A stretch of 64,000 nt of DNA from an uncultured Saprospiraceae bacterium (GTDB taxonomy: Bacteria > Bacteroidota > Bacteroidia > Chitinophagales > Saprospiraceae): assembly GCA_938015435.1 (NCBI GenBank), contig CALLPN010000003.1, forward strand, positions 1-64,000, given 5' to 3'. The notes below the pieces were generated by a model. The model did no database searches, was not told the origin of the DNA, and worked only from the letters and a program-made list of their open reading frames with translations. Shown piece by piece: positions 9,338 to 19,053 of the stretch; position 1 is the stretch's first letter; each line of letters begins with the position of its first letter. Position numbers and translations under genes: made by a program.

Positions 9338-10414
9338 CTAGGCGTTTTCTTCTTCACCTTTCATTTTCTCAGCATTCTCATATACTATAAGAGCCTCAAT
9401 AACATCATTGAGGTTCCCTTCTATGATCTTGTCGAGACTGTAGAGTGTTAAGTTGATTCTGTGATCAGTAACTCTATTTTGTGGGTAGTTGTATGTACGG
9501 ATCTTATCCGATCTATCGCCACTACCTACTAGAGATTGACGTTGGGTTTTCTGCTCAGAATCGTTTTTGATTTTCGCCGCTGCTTTTACTTTCTCATAAA
9601 GTCTATTCAGTGCTATTTCACGGTTTTTGTGCTGTGATCTTGAGTCTGTACTCTCTGCCGCAATACCTGTAGGTAAATGGGTAAATCTTACTCCTGATTC
9701 TGTCTTATTGACGTGCTGCCCACCCGCTCCACTGGCACGGAATGTATCTGTACGGAGCTGATCTTTACGGATCTCGATATCTTCTTCTTCAAACTTCGGC
9801 AAAATAGCTACCGTAGCCGCTGAAGTATGCACTCTACCTTGTGTCTCTGTCCTTGGTACACGTTGTACTCTATGAGCGCCAGATTCAAATTTGAGTTTAC
9901 CGTAAACATCATTACCAAACACCTCAAATGATATTTTACTATATCCCCCTGAAGTACCTTCATTAATGTGAATTATCTCCGTCTTCCAACCTGGCTGAGC
10001 GTCGATATACTTGGAATACATTCTATATAAATCTCCAGCGAATATACTCGCTTCATCTCCTCCTGCACCCGCTCTAATCTCTACTACCACATCCTTTTCA
10101 TCTTCTGGATCTTTTGGTATAAGAAGTTGCTTAAGCTCTTCTTCTAAGATCGACTTATTAGTATTTAGCTCTGAAAATTCCATCTTGGCCATCTCCTTCA
10201 TTTCAGGATCTGGATCAGCCATCATTTCATTAGCACTTTCTATGCCTTCTAGAGTGGTCTTATACTCTCTTATTTTTCCAACAATCTCACGTAAGCCACT
10301 ATACTCCTTGTTGATTTTAGTGAATTGCTTCATATCAGAAACAATCTCAGGATCTGAGAGCTTTTCCTCTAAGTAATGAAATCTCCCTTCTATAGCTTCA
10401 AGCTTATCTAACAT
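9338..10414 (-). CDS. prfA: Peptide chain release factor 1
   Basis: RF1 recognises UAA and UAG stops and releases the finished chain. The 358-residue protein contains the peptidyl-tRNA hydrolysis motif GGQ at 231-233 and the anticodon-like motif in RVPRTE (Pro187-Arg-Thr189), which fits the RF1 PxT pattern rather than RF2 SPF. The conserved GSGDRSDKIRTYN and RVTDHRINLTLY segments are present. No programmed frameshift is seen or expected. HemK/PrmC, which methylates the GGQ Gln, is not in this window. Confidence 0.97.
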   Translation of the reverse strand: MLDKLEAIEGRFHYLEEKLSDPEIVSDMKQFTKINKEYSGLREIVGKIREYKTTLEGIESANEMMADPDPEMKEMAKMEFSELNTNKSILEEELKQLLIPKDPEDEKDVVVEIRAGAGGDEASIFAGDLYRMYSKYIDAQPGWKTEIIHINEGTSGGYSKISFEVFGNDVYGKLKFESGAHRVQRVPRTETQGRVHTSAATVAILPKFEEEDIEIRKDQLRTDTFRASGAGGQHVNKTESGVRFTHLPTGIAAESTDSRSQHKNREIALNRLYEKVKAAAKIKNDSEQKTQRQSLVGSGDRSDKIRTYNYPQNRVTDHRINLTLYSLDKIIEGNLNDVIEALIVYENAEKMKGEEENA

Positions 10415-10495
10415 GTCTTAATCTTTATGGATCGCGAAGTTAAGTAAAGTTTTAAGATTGCTAACAAACGTGACTAGCACAGCAAACGCGTGGAA

Positions 10496-10538
10496 TCGGA
10501 GTGGAATGCGGCTTCGCAGAAACACATGAGCTCCGATA
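10496..10538. repeat. Nested inverted repeat in the prfA leader region
   Basis: ATCGGAG (10496-10502) pairs with CTCCGAT (10532-10538), and within it TGCG (10508-10511) pairs with CGCA (10516-10519) around a GCTT loop. The local base composition is richer in G and C than its surroundings. It resembles a small REP-like intergenic element rather than a terminator, since no T-tract follows. Confidence 0.45.
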
Positions 10539-10636
10539 TGTATTTTACCTGAATTTTATTTCACAATAATGCTGTTAAAACTGAATAGAACCTCTAAGTA
10601 TAGAAGTCGTAATCTGTAGATTTGACACACCTTCAA

Positions 10637-10668
10637 GTAAAAAGGGATCCACTTACGCAGATCCCCTT
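10637..10668 (-). terminator. Terminator of the HYR-repeat gene
   Basis: On the minus strand AAGGGGATC pairs with GATCCCTT (one bulged base) around a 10-base loop, followed by TTTTT. It lies 45 bp beyond the stop codon of the giant gene. A second small inverted repeat (TTAGAC with GTCTAA) sits just after the stop. Confidence 0.7.
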
Positions 10669-10712
10669 CGATGTCCATTCTTGGGATGGTTCTTAAATTA
10701 GACTTTATGGGT

Positions 10713-13700
10713 CTAATTAATCTTCAGCATCTTACGAGCTTCACTATAATCTCCAGCTTTGATCTTATAATAATATACTCCAGATTTATTTAGTTGTTCG
10801 GTATTAAGTCTGATCTGATGCTTACCTGCACCATATCTAGATGATTGTCTGTGTACTAATTTTCCTGCATTATCAAATACATGTAGACTAACCTTCTCGG
10901 CCTTTGGTAACTCAAATAGTACTTCCGTATACTCTGTAAACGGATTAGGTTGATTTTGAAAAACTGCAAAACCTGGAGTCGCTCCTTTTTCAAACCTTAA
11001 ATCAATTTCATGCTTCTCATAAGCACCATCGTATGCTATTGCATCTGTAATGTCCGAAGATATAGACCACACATTGCTCAGTTTACCATTACTCTTCACA
11101 GCATATGCAAAGTATGCTAATGGTTCGTTTTTACTTAAGTTTGATATCGTCTCGTAAGATGACCAAGCTATAGAAGTTTTAGATGCATTTTTGTGATCTG
11201 CCACTTGACTATTTTCTAATGCGATCTGTCCTCCATCTGCAGATACAAACTCTAAGTATTCGGAATCATAATCTACTGTAAACTGTAGTCCTGCCAAAGA
11301 AGTAATATCCTCAGCATAGATAGGAATAATTACCGTTTCTCCTGATTGAAGATATTGGTCTTCTGTAAATATTGTCATTGCATTATCGGATCTTATTTCC
11401 ACGTCTGCCCTTTTGGTGAGTCCATCTTCGATACTGCCATTAACATCACCAATCTTGATGGCTACGAAGTCAGATTGTACCGTTTCCAATTCTATTTCTG
11501 GAAACTCTGTCTCTTCCATGAATGGGAATGGATCCTGATCATCTGCAAAAGTATAGTTAGACTCAACAAATCTGAAAGATTCATTATTATCAAACACATT
11601 TTGTACACCAAGGATCATTTTACGAAGCTCTATAATATCGGCAACCGATACATTTTGAGATGCGTTGACGTCTGCAGCTATAATATCATAAGGCGAGTCT
11701 AATTCACTTAAAGCTAAAATATGCCTTTGAATCAGAACTAGATCTAATGTCGATACCCCTTTAAGATGCTCATCATCTTTGGATGGTGTTATTACATAGT
11801 CATTGTACATTGGTACGTCTGCAAAGACATACTCTCCAATGTCATCAGTCATGATACTTGTATTCATCTCTGAACCATCTATTACCATAATCGCATTAGA
11901 TATTGGCGTATTGTTTTGTGTAGAGACTAGACCCATTACCGTAGTATTTTGATTGAGACCATTTCCACAAGCGTTTGTATTATCTTGTACGTCTACTGTA
12001 GTTTCACAAAATGCTTGATTACCAGCTTCGTCCGTTACCCAGATTTGTACTTGTCTAATTCCTATGCTATCACAATCAAATGACCTTCCAAATTCTGTTG
12101 GATCGGATGAAAAAGAGAAAACTAAATCATCCGTATCAGTACAATTATCCGAACTACTGGCATTGAAGTCATTCGCCCAAATTTGTACAGTTCCATCTAT
12201 AGGACTTAGGTCTATAGCTAAAGCAATACATGCCACAGATGGTGGTTTACATTCTTTTACTTCTACTACTCTAGTACAGATCTCAGTGTTACCACATCTA
12301 TCTGAAACTGTAAATGTAATCTCATGCATACCTTGTGGTAGCATCTCTGATATTGAACTACCTAAACCCGTAATATCAGTCGTACCATCATTATTCATAT
12401 CTATAGTGTAAGTATACTTTAGATCTTCCAAATCTGTGCAGTCATCCGTAGCTGATACACTCAGTTCAACCAATGCATTACATCCTGACCCTTGTGCACA
12501 TATTAGTGTGTCCATACATGCTACATCAAACTCAGGCTTCACATTATTAGTCATAAATATATCTTGGATCATAGTCCAAACTCCTACATCCGGATCTACA
12601 CTAGGTTCATAAACGTTACTATCAATTACTTTGAAAGTACGTCTGACATAGACACAACCAGACGAAGGATTGTCAAACACTAAGTCAGTATGCGCAAATT
12701 GTATCAAATGACATTTATTAATATTAATAAATGTTGGAACTCCACCTTGTTCTAATGTTGGAGTATCACTTTCGCAACCTTCGATGGTTATATCTTCAGG
12801 CCATGTAATATCGTCTTCAGAAAATGGATTGAAATCTTCAACAAATATTCTCTGAGTATAAGTTGCTGTATTTCCAGATGCATCTGTAATTGTAAATATT
12901 CTCATGATAATGCCTTGACCATTTGTAGTCATATCTACGACATCTGTAGTTACTGTAGTACCGAGAGGGCAATTTTCTTTATAGACTCCGTCTTGGCCTA
13001 CTAGACCATCAGTAAGTACATAAGCTGTATCATTAATGATGATATCTTCTCTATCGTCTCCTGTCAATACAAATGTACCAAAGTCATCAAGATCAGTTAG
13101 ATCCAATGAATAGTCACAACTTATCGTTACATCCGGAATAGGAATAAGGAAACTCGGGTTGATTTTATCTGATACTTCTGCAAAAGCAGTACACGTATTT
13201 TGATTTCCTGCACCATCTGTTACCACCACCTCAATTTCATGAATCGATCCTACGTCTGCACAACAAAAGAAAAGCGAATCGCCTAATATTTCATTATCCA
13301 TGATATTACAGACATCGTTAATTCTTCGGACTTGTATATCTACATCTCCACAGTTATCCGTGGCATCGAGTACAAAAGATGATCCATATACTAAACTCAT
13401 ATCACTTGATACTGAGATCTGTACAGGCTCAGTTCTACAAAATAGTTGTGGAGATTCATTATCCACCACCGTCACAGTTTGATCAACGACTTTTATGTTT
13501 CCACATTCATCAGTTATAGTATAACTAAATGTCGTCTCACCAAGTGGGAAAGTTGCTCTAAGAGTGTCTTCACCATCTATACTATTCACTATTCCATATA
13601 GACTACAGTTATCTAAAACCGTCGGTAGCGGTAATGTGATTGTAGCCTCACAAGAATCTAAGCCAGTATTAACCGTCACAAAAGTATCTAATGCAGTAAT

Positions 13701-16700
13701 CATAGGAGCAGTTGTATCTTGTGATACCCAAAATCCTGAATATACTGTATCGGAATTCATACATGCATCAATCGCTATATATCTATAATTTACTTGATAT
13801 CCAGAGCATACAGTAGGTATAAATGGTAGTGTATCCACAACTATACTGTTTGGCCCACAAGCGTCAATGGCAGAAGCCATAACAGGGTCTAAAAAGTCTT
13901 GATTACAAGCAACCGTATCATCTACAGTAATTGGTATAGAAGTAAAAAGCTTGGCATTTATATCAAACACTGGAGCCTCAATATCTATTTTAAATATACG
14001 CTGAGTATCGATAGATGTATTACCTGATTCGTCCATCACCGTAAATATTCTCAAAATCAGAGAATCGTTGGCGCAATTTAAAACTGATGCTATATCATTG
14101 ATACCTATGGATAAGTTTCCTGGAGTACAATTGTCATTCGTTGTTACTATTCCTGTCACTGACGGATCAGATATATCGTCATCACAATCTACCGTGATAT
14201 CATCTGGAGCTGTCACCGACGGATCAGTAGTATCTTGGATTATTATTACTTGTTCTAATGTATCCAAATTGCCTGAAACATCTGAAATCTTATATGATCT
14301 GATATAGGTGATTGGATCGGATCCAAGTACTATTTCATCTGACAATAACATGAAAGATGGATTGTCAACCATACAGTTATCGGTTACTTGTCCTCCAGCA
14401 GCTATAAGTCCATCATAATCAACTATAATCGCAGCCTCTGTCAAATTACACATAACTGTAATTGTATCCATCGCTGTAGGTGAATCAGTAAACGTAATTA
14501 GTGGTGCTTCCTCATCTACTACAGTAACTAAAACTGAACATGTATTAGAAAGTCCACAATCATCTGTTGTCGAGAAAACAACGGTAGTATTTCCTAATGG
14601 AAAAGATCCTGATACCACTCCATTTGTACTGAGGTCAAAATCATTTGTTATCATTAGATTTGAAGAGCAAGAATCAACAGCGGTTACCGTGATCACAGTC
14701 ATCGCTGTACATACCCCTGGATTTGTACTTATCATCATATTAGCTGGACAAGTGATCGTTGGCGGTGTTGTATCTGTAATTTCATACAGTTGAACACATG
14801 TTGATTCGTTACCATTATTATCTTCAATGCTATATGTCCTTTGGTGCATAGTGCTGCAATCAGTAGACCCTAGAAGCAAATCAGAAACCAGCATAAATTT
14901 CGTAGTGTCTATTCCACAAATATCTGATGCCGATCCTCCAGCATCTTGGAAGGCTTTGAATGATGTGTAAGGGTTGTTGTCATCAACTCCACACTCGGTC
15001 GCTGGCAATGCTGCTGGGCAATTAAATTCAGGTAAAGTATTGTCTTCTACAGTAACAGTAACACTACACGTGCTAGAGTTACCTTCTTCGTCCGCTACAG
15101 TAAATATTACTACAGTCTCACCTAATGGATATTCACCAGAAGCATCAGCTCCATCTCCTGTCCTACTATTATACATAGTATCTACAAGACAGTTGTCCCC
15201 AGTTATTGCAATAAGGTCAGAAATAGTAGCAAAGCATTCTCCTGCATCTGTATCTACTATTAGATCATCCGGACAAGTAACGAATGGCTCAGAGCTATCC
15301 ATGAGCAAGATTACTTGCGTACATGTACTAGTATTTCCTACCGAATCCTGAATACTATAGGTTCTGTTGAGAAATGTAAATCCCATCATGATTAGCTGAA
15401 ATTCTCCCTCAAAAGTAAATGAGGAAGTATCTATAGAACAGTTATCAGAAATATCAGAAGTCGCATCAGCATCGATGAAATGCTGATAGAAATTATACGT
15501 CGGTACTGAAGTTCCATCACACATCGCTAATGCCCCTTCTGGACAAGTGATGTATGGTGCTTGCGCATCATTCACAGTCACATTCATACTACATGTGCTA
15601 GTATTTCCACAATCGTCGGTTGCTGTATATGTTACTACAGTAGTACCTACTGGAAAGTCTGCAGATGTACCTGTTGTAAAGTCATTAACTACACTCACGC
15701 TACCACAGTTATCAGTTGCTATAACTGTCAAATCTACCATCGCGGTACATTGATCTAAAGCTGCATTTACATTGATATCAGTTGTACAAGTGATTACAGG
15801 GTTTTCATCATCTGTCACAGTGATTTCATATTTACATTCAAACATCTCGCTCATCATACCCGGTAAGCCATAAGTACGCGAATAAACTTGAGTGCAACTA
15901 TTGGTCGAAATAAGAAGGTCGCCCATATGTACAAATCCTGTAGTATCTGCTCCGCAGCCAAAATTGACGCTTCCACCAGCATTCATAAATTGAGCAAAAT
16001 TGGTAAAGATTGGCTCTTCTGATAGTTCGCATTGAACAGTTACATCCGCTGGGCAAGCCAAAGCAGGATTTACACTTACATCTACTGTCGTGGTGCATGT
16101 ACTTGTGTTTCCACAATTATCTGTCGCTGTAAACGTAACTATTGTTTGCCCTCCTGAAAATAATCCTGACGCATTCGCTCCACCACTATTGAAATCGTTA
16201 GAGATAGATGCAATTCCACAAGCATCTGAAGCCGTAGCTAAGTCTATCACAAGCAATGTATCACATGTGTTCATTGTTCCTATTATGGAAAGATTGGCAG
16301 GACAAACAATCATAGGTGCGTCTGTATCGTTAATTGTAATCGTATGAACACACGAGTCTAAATTTCCATCCACATCTGCCGCAACATAGGTCCTCAAAAT
16401 ATCATAAGGACACGTAATACCTGACTGTACTTCTGTGGATAAATAAAATTCTGAGGGCTGATTACTTTGACAATTATCTGTAAATAATCCACCGTTGTTT
16501 TCAAATGATAAATAGTTAGCAAACTCATCTGGTAAATCACTTGGACAAAAAACCGTAACTAAAGGTGGGCAAGTAAGCATTGTCGGAAGTGTATCTAATA
16601 TTAATATAGATGTCATACACGTATCCGAATTACCACAAGCATCTGTAACAGTAAGAACAATATCTTGCATCATCCTTACATCATTACATGCTGCAAAAGT

Positions 16701-18254
16701 AAAATCAGAGGAGAGTGTAAATGCTCCACATTCATCAAAACTTCCACCATCAATTCTATTGACATCAAAATCAACGTCTCCACTTTCATCCAAGTATAAA
16801 GTATCTTTCTTACAAATAGCAACCGGTTTTATTGTGTCCTGAATCGTTATAATTTGATCTTGTATGGCTGATTCATTGCCACATATATCTGTTGCTTTCC
16901 ATGATCTAGTAATAGTAGATATGACTGGGCAAGCTCCCCCTGCAACTACTACATCTGAGAAAGTCAATGTAATTGCATTTGCACCACAATTGTCAGCAAC
17001 GTCAGTAGGCGTTCCGACATTCATAGTATCTATACTGACTGCACAATTTATTATTGTATCTAAAGGCACAGTAAATAATGGTGGTATATTTTCATTTACC
17101 AAAATAGTCTGCTCGCAGGTAGCTAAATTACCCGAGTCATCCATAATAGAATAAACTCTAGTCACAGTCTCTGGGCAAGTAGATCCATCTGAAGATTCAC
17201 TTACAAATGTAAATGAAGCCTCATTAATCACACCACAATTATCCGTTGCACTACCATTAGCAGCAACAAATTCTGCATACGTTAAGAAAACACTTACTTC
17301 TGAAGAACTACATACTCCAATATCATTATCCGCACAAGTCATACTTGGTGGTGTAGCATCTAAAACGGTGATCGTAGTTTCACAACTATCTACATTTCCA
17401 CATCCATCTTCTGCATAATATTTTACATCTGTATCTCCAACTGGTAGCGTAATGATATCACCAGGATTGGCGGCTAGAGTATTGGTTATCGTTGTAGCTC
17501 CACAGTTATCTGTTGCGGTTACTAAAGGTACTTCTATGTTGGCTTGGCATTCGTTCGTAGATGTGCTTACCGTAATATTAGCTGGACAATCAAATACTGG
17601 ATTTGTAGTATCATTAACTAATATCATTTGCATACATGTAGCTTCATTACCACTGATGTCTTTGACAGTATAAGTACGTTCATATATCATCGGACACGGT
17701 CCTTCATCTATGATCACAGGATCTCCTACTAGTAAAAAGGAAGAGTCCAATTGACAGTTGTCCATCACTATAGCACCTGCTGAGACTAATTCTTCTATAC
17801 TTGTAAAAGGGGTCATATCACCTACTTCGCATTGCTCCATTGTACTTGATGGACATAAAAATACAGGGGCTGTTTGATCTTCTATAGAAACGAGCTGTGG
17901 ACAGGATAACTCTCCCATACAGTCAGTAATAGACCAGATTATAGTAAATATTGTGTCCGAAAATAACTGCGGTGGTATAGATGCCATTCCATTAAAGTCA
18001 TTAGTAATACTGATAATTGCACAATCTGACGTCGGCTCTGGAATATCAACTATTACCTCACAACTAGAACTAGGTAAAGTAACACTCACTGGAAATGGAC
18101 AATTAACTGTCATGGAGGCCATTTCTCTTGGTGGAAATGATCCTTCATCCCAGTCGTCTAGACATGGATATGGATGATTACCAGCTTGTAGGCTAGTTAC
18201 AGACATTAGGCAGCACAGAAGTGCAGCTCCTGTTAGGTGAAGCAGTCTTATCAT
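10713..18254 (-). CDS. Giant HYR-repeat secreted protein with dockerin-like, cohesin-like and type A T9SS sorting domains
   Basis: A 2513-residue surface or secreted protein. A signal peptide (about 1-24) is followed by roughly 22 HYR/Ig-like modules covering residues 30-2090. Each contains a DNCG or ATDNCG motif, and many carry paired Cys that probably form disulphides. Shorter modules (about 80 residues, CPANITV type) tend to alternate with longer ones (about 100 residues, with an FxxAGGSATDNCG signature). After these come a carboxypeptidase-regulatory-like domain (about 2102-2170), a dockerin-like segment (DVNASQNVSVADIIELRKM, about 2190-2215), a cohesin-like beta domain (about 2285-2420) and a C-terminal sorting domain (about 2427-2513: NQPNPF, FDNAGKLV, GVYYYKI). 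The sorting domain directs export by the type IX system and is normally cleaved. HYR domains usually mediate adhesion; the ligand is unknown. It has its own terminator and appears monocistronic. Confidence 0.93.
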   Translation of the reverse strand: MIRLLHLTGAALLCCLMSVTSLQAGNHPYPCLDDWDEGSFPPREMASMTVNCPFPVSVTLPSSSCEVIVDIPEPTSDCAIISITNDFNGMASIPPQLFSDTIFTIIWSITDCMGELSCPQLVSIEDQTAPVFLCPSSTMEQCEVGDMTPFTSIEELVSAGAIVMDNCQLDSSFLLVGDPVIIDEGPCPMIYERTYTVKDISGNEATCMQMILVNDTTNPVFDCPANITVSTSTNECQANIEVPLVTATDNCGATTITNTLAANPGDIITLPVGDTDVKYYAEDGCGNVDSCETTITVLDATPPSMTCADNDIGVCSSSEVSVFLTYAEFVAANGSATDNCGVINEASFTFVSESSDGSTCPETVTRVYSIMDDSGNLATCEQTILVNENIPPLFTVPLDTIINCAVSIDTMNVGTPTDVADNCGANAITLTFSDVVVAGGACPVISTITRSWKATDICGNESAIQDQIITIQDTIKPVAICKKDTLYLDESGDVDFDVNRIDGGSFDECGAFTLSSDFTFAACNDVRMMQDIVLTVTDACGNSDTCMTSILILDTLPTMLTCPPLVTVFCPSDLPDEFANYLSFENNGGLFTDNCQSNQPSEFYLSTEVQSGITCPYDILRTYVAADVDGNLDSCVHTITINDTDAPMIVCPANLSIIGTMNTCDTLLVIDLATASDACGIASISNDFNSGGANASGLFSGGQTIVTFTATDNCGNTSTCTTTVDVSVNPALACPADVTVQCELSEEPIFTNFAQFMNAGGSVNFGCGADTTGFVHMGDLLISTNSCTQVYSRTYGLPGMMSEMFECKYEITVTDDENPVITCTTDINVNAALDQCTAMVDLTVIATDNCGSVSVVNDFTTGTSADFPVGTTVVTYTATDDCGNTSTCSMNVTVNDAQAPYITCPEGALAMCDGTSVPTYNFYQHFIDADATSDISDNCSIDTSSFTFEGEFQLIMMGFTFLNRTYSIQDSVGNTSTCTQVILLMDSSEPFVTCPDDLIVDTDAGECFATISDLIAITGDNCLVDTMYNSRTGDGADASGEYPLGETVVIFTVADEEGNSSTCSVTVTVEDNTLPEFNCPAALPATECGVDDNNPYTSFKAFQDAGGSASDICGIDTTKFMLVSDLLLGSTDCSTMHQRTYSIEDNNGNESTCVQLYEITDTTPPTITCPANMMISTNPGVCTAMTVITVTAVDSCSSNLMITNDFDLSTNGVVSGSFPLGNTTVVFSTTDDCGLSNTCSVLVTVVDEEAPLITFTDSPTAMDTITVMCNLTEAAIIVDYDGLIAAGGQVTDNCMVDNPSFMLLSDEIVLGSDPITYIRSYKISDVSGNLDTLEQVIIIQDTTDPSVTAPDDITVDCDDDISDPSVTGIVTTNDNCTPGNLSIGINDIASVLNCANDSLILRIFTVMDESGNTSIDTQRIFKIDIEAPVFDINAKLFTSIPITVDDTVACNQDFLDPVMASAIDACGPNSIVVDTLPFIPTVCSGYQVNYRYIAIDACMNSDTVYSGFWVSQDTTAPMITALDTFVTVNTGLDSCEATITLPLPTVLDNCSLYGIVNSIDGEDTLRATFPLGETTFSYTITDECGNIKVVDQTVTVVDNESPQLFCRTEPVQISVSSDMSLVYGSSFVLDATDNCGDVDIQVRRINDVCNIMDNEILGDSLFFCCADVGSIHEIEVVVTDGAGNQNTCTAFAEVSDKINPSFLIPIPDVTISCDYSLDLTDLDDFGTFVLTGDDREDIIINDTAYVLTDGLVGQDGVYKENCPLGTTVTTDVVDMTTNGQGIIMRIFTITDASGNTATYTQRIFVEDFNPFSEDDITWPEDITIEGCESDTPTLEQGGVPTFININKCHLIQFAHTDLVFDNPSSGCVYVRRTFKVIDSNVYEPSVDPDVGVWTMIQDIFMTNNVKPEFDVACMDTLICAQGSGCNALVELSVSATDDCTDLEDLKYTYTIDMNNDGTTDITGLGSSISEMLPQGMHEITFTVSDRCGNTEICTRVVEVKECKPPSVACIALAIDLSPIDGTVQIWANDFNASSSDNCTDTDDLVFSFSSDPTEFGRSFDCDSIGIRQVQIWVTDEAGNQAFCETTVDVQDNTNACGNGLNQNTTVMGLVSTQNNTPISNAIMVIDGSEMNTSIMTDDIGEYVFADVPMYNDYVITPSKDDEHLKGVSTLDLVLIQRHILALSELDSPYDIIAADVNASQNVSVADIIELRKMILGVQNVFDNNESFRFVESNYTFADDQDPFPFMEETEFPEIELETVQSDFVAIKIGDVNGSIEDGLTKRADVEIRSDNAMTIFTEDQYLQSGETVIIPIYAEDITSLAGLQFTVDYDSEYLEFVSADGGQIALENSQVADHKNASKTSIAWSSYETISNLSKNEPLAYFAYAVKSNGKLSNVWSISSDITDAIAYDGAYEKHEIDLRFEKGATPGFAVFQNQPNPFTEYTEVLFELPKAEKVSLHVFDNAGKLVHRQSSRYGAGKHQIRLNTEQLNKSGVYYYKIKAGDYSEARKMLKIN

Positions 18255-18534
18255 AATCGGTATGGGTTTTCCATTTTTTAAAAAGTCTCTGGTTTGGGAT
18301 AGGGCTTTTTAAAAAAATAAAAATCGGTACTAAACAATATTGCATCATACAACCCATATAAACAGGAAGTAAAACACTAATTTAAAATTGAAATTGGTAG
18401 GTTGTAAATCGCGAGAAGACGCTTGCAAATCATTTGATTCACTTAGTTAGAGTCGATTCTCAGGTATTAACTTTGGTTTGGATAAGTAAAGGTAAACAAA
18501 TAGTTTACATATTAAAGAAATATTTAATATGTTT

Positions 18535-19050
18535 TTATTTTTCTTCTTGTTCTCTAGCTATAACATTAGTAAGGTCAGGTTGATTTCCTACACCTGCAGA
18601 CTCCAATGTGATAAACATTGTATGTCCTTTTTCGGGTATATCATATTGTAGAAATTCACTATTTGGAGGGAAGATTCTCATCCTCTTATATTCATCGTTT
18701 GGCGATCTGGACCAGAGTACATATGAGTTTTCTTTCTTCGGTGTGAGATGAGTAAGGTCTAGATAACCTCTATATTTTTTTTTGTTACTATATGCCAATA
18801 CATAGTCTGATAGTGCCAATGATGTACCTGATATAACTGTGATTTTGGTAGCATCATCGATCATCATGTTTTTGATAATTGATCTTGCTGTTGCATTCTT
18901 ATCTATAATCGCCATGCGAGAATCTACCATTTGAGTTGTCTCAATAGCTTCTGCTGAGTTTTTTACATTATAATCTGATATACTATATGCTATCGAGAGA
19001 AATAATATAAGACCTACTCCAATGATCCAATAATACTTGGGTGATTTCAT
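18535..19050 (-). CDS. Single-pass membrane protein with an RskA-like C-terminal domain
   Basis: The 171-residue protein has one membrane segment (about residues 6-25) and an extracytoplasmic part. The segment from about 65 to the end (KKYRGYLDL, ENSYVLWSRSP, MFITLESAGVGNQPDL) resembles the extracytoplasmic domain of the RskA anti-sigma-K family. The cytoplasmic zinc-finger or helical anti-sigma part that RskA proteins carry before the membrane segment is absent: only about five residues precede it. It starts 3 bp after the OmpA-family gene ends, so the two are co-translated. A regulatory role cannot be claimed; a structural or sensing role with the OmpA protein is possible. Confidence 0.75.
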   Translation of the reverse strand: MKSPKYYWIIGVGLILFLSIAYSISDYNVKNSAEAIETTQMVDSRMAIIDKNATARSIIKNMMIDDATKITVISGTSLALSDYVLAYSNKKKYRGYLDLTHLTPKKENSYVLWSRSPNDEYKRMRIFPPNSEFLQYDIPEKGHTMFITLESAGVGNQPDLTNVIAREQEEK

Positions 19051-19053
19051 AAC

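Noticed and set aside
11346-18177. Many plus-strand open frames opposite the HYR gene
   Set aside because: They are shadows of a long repetitive coding sequence with regular Asp, Thr and Cys codons on the other strand. They show no signals of their own.
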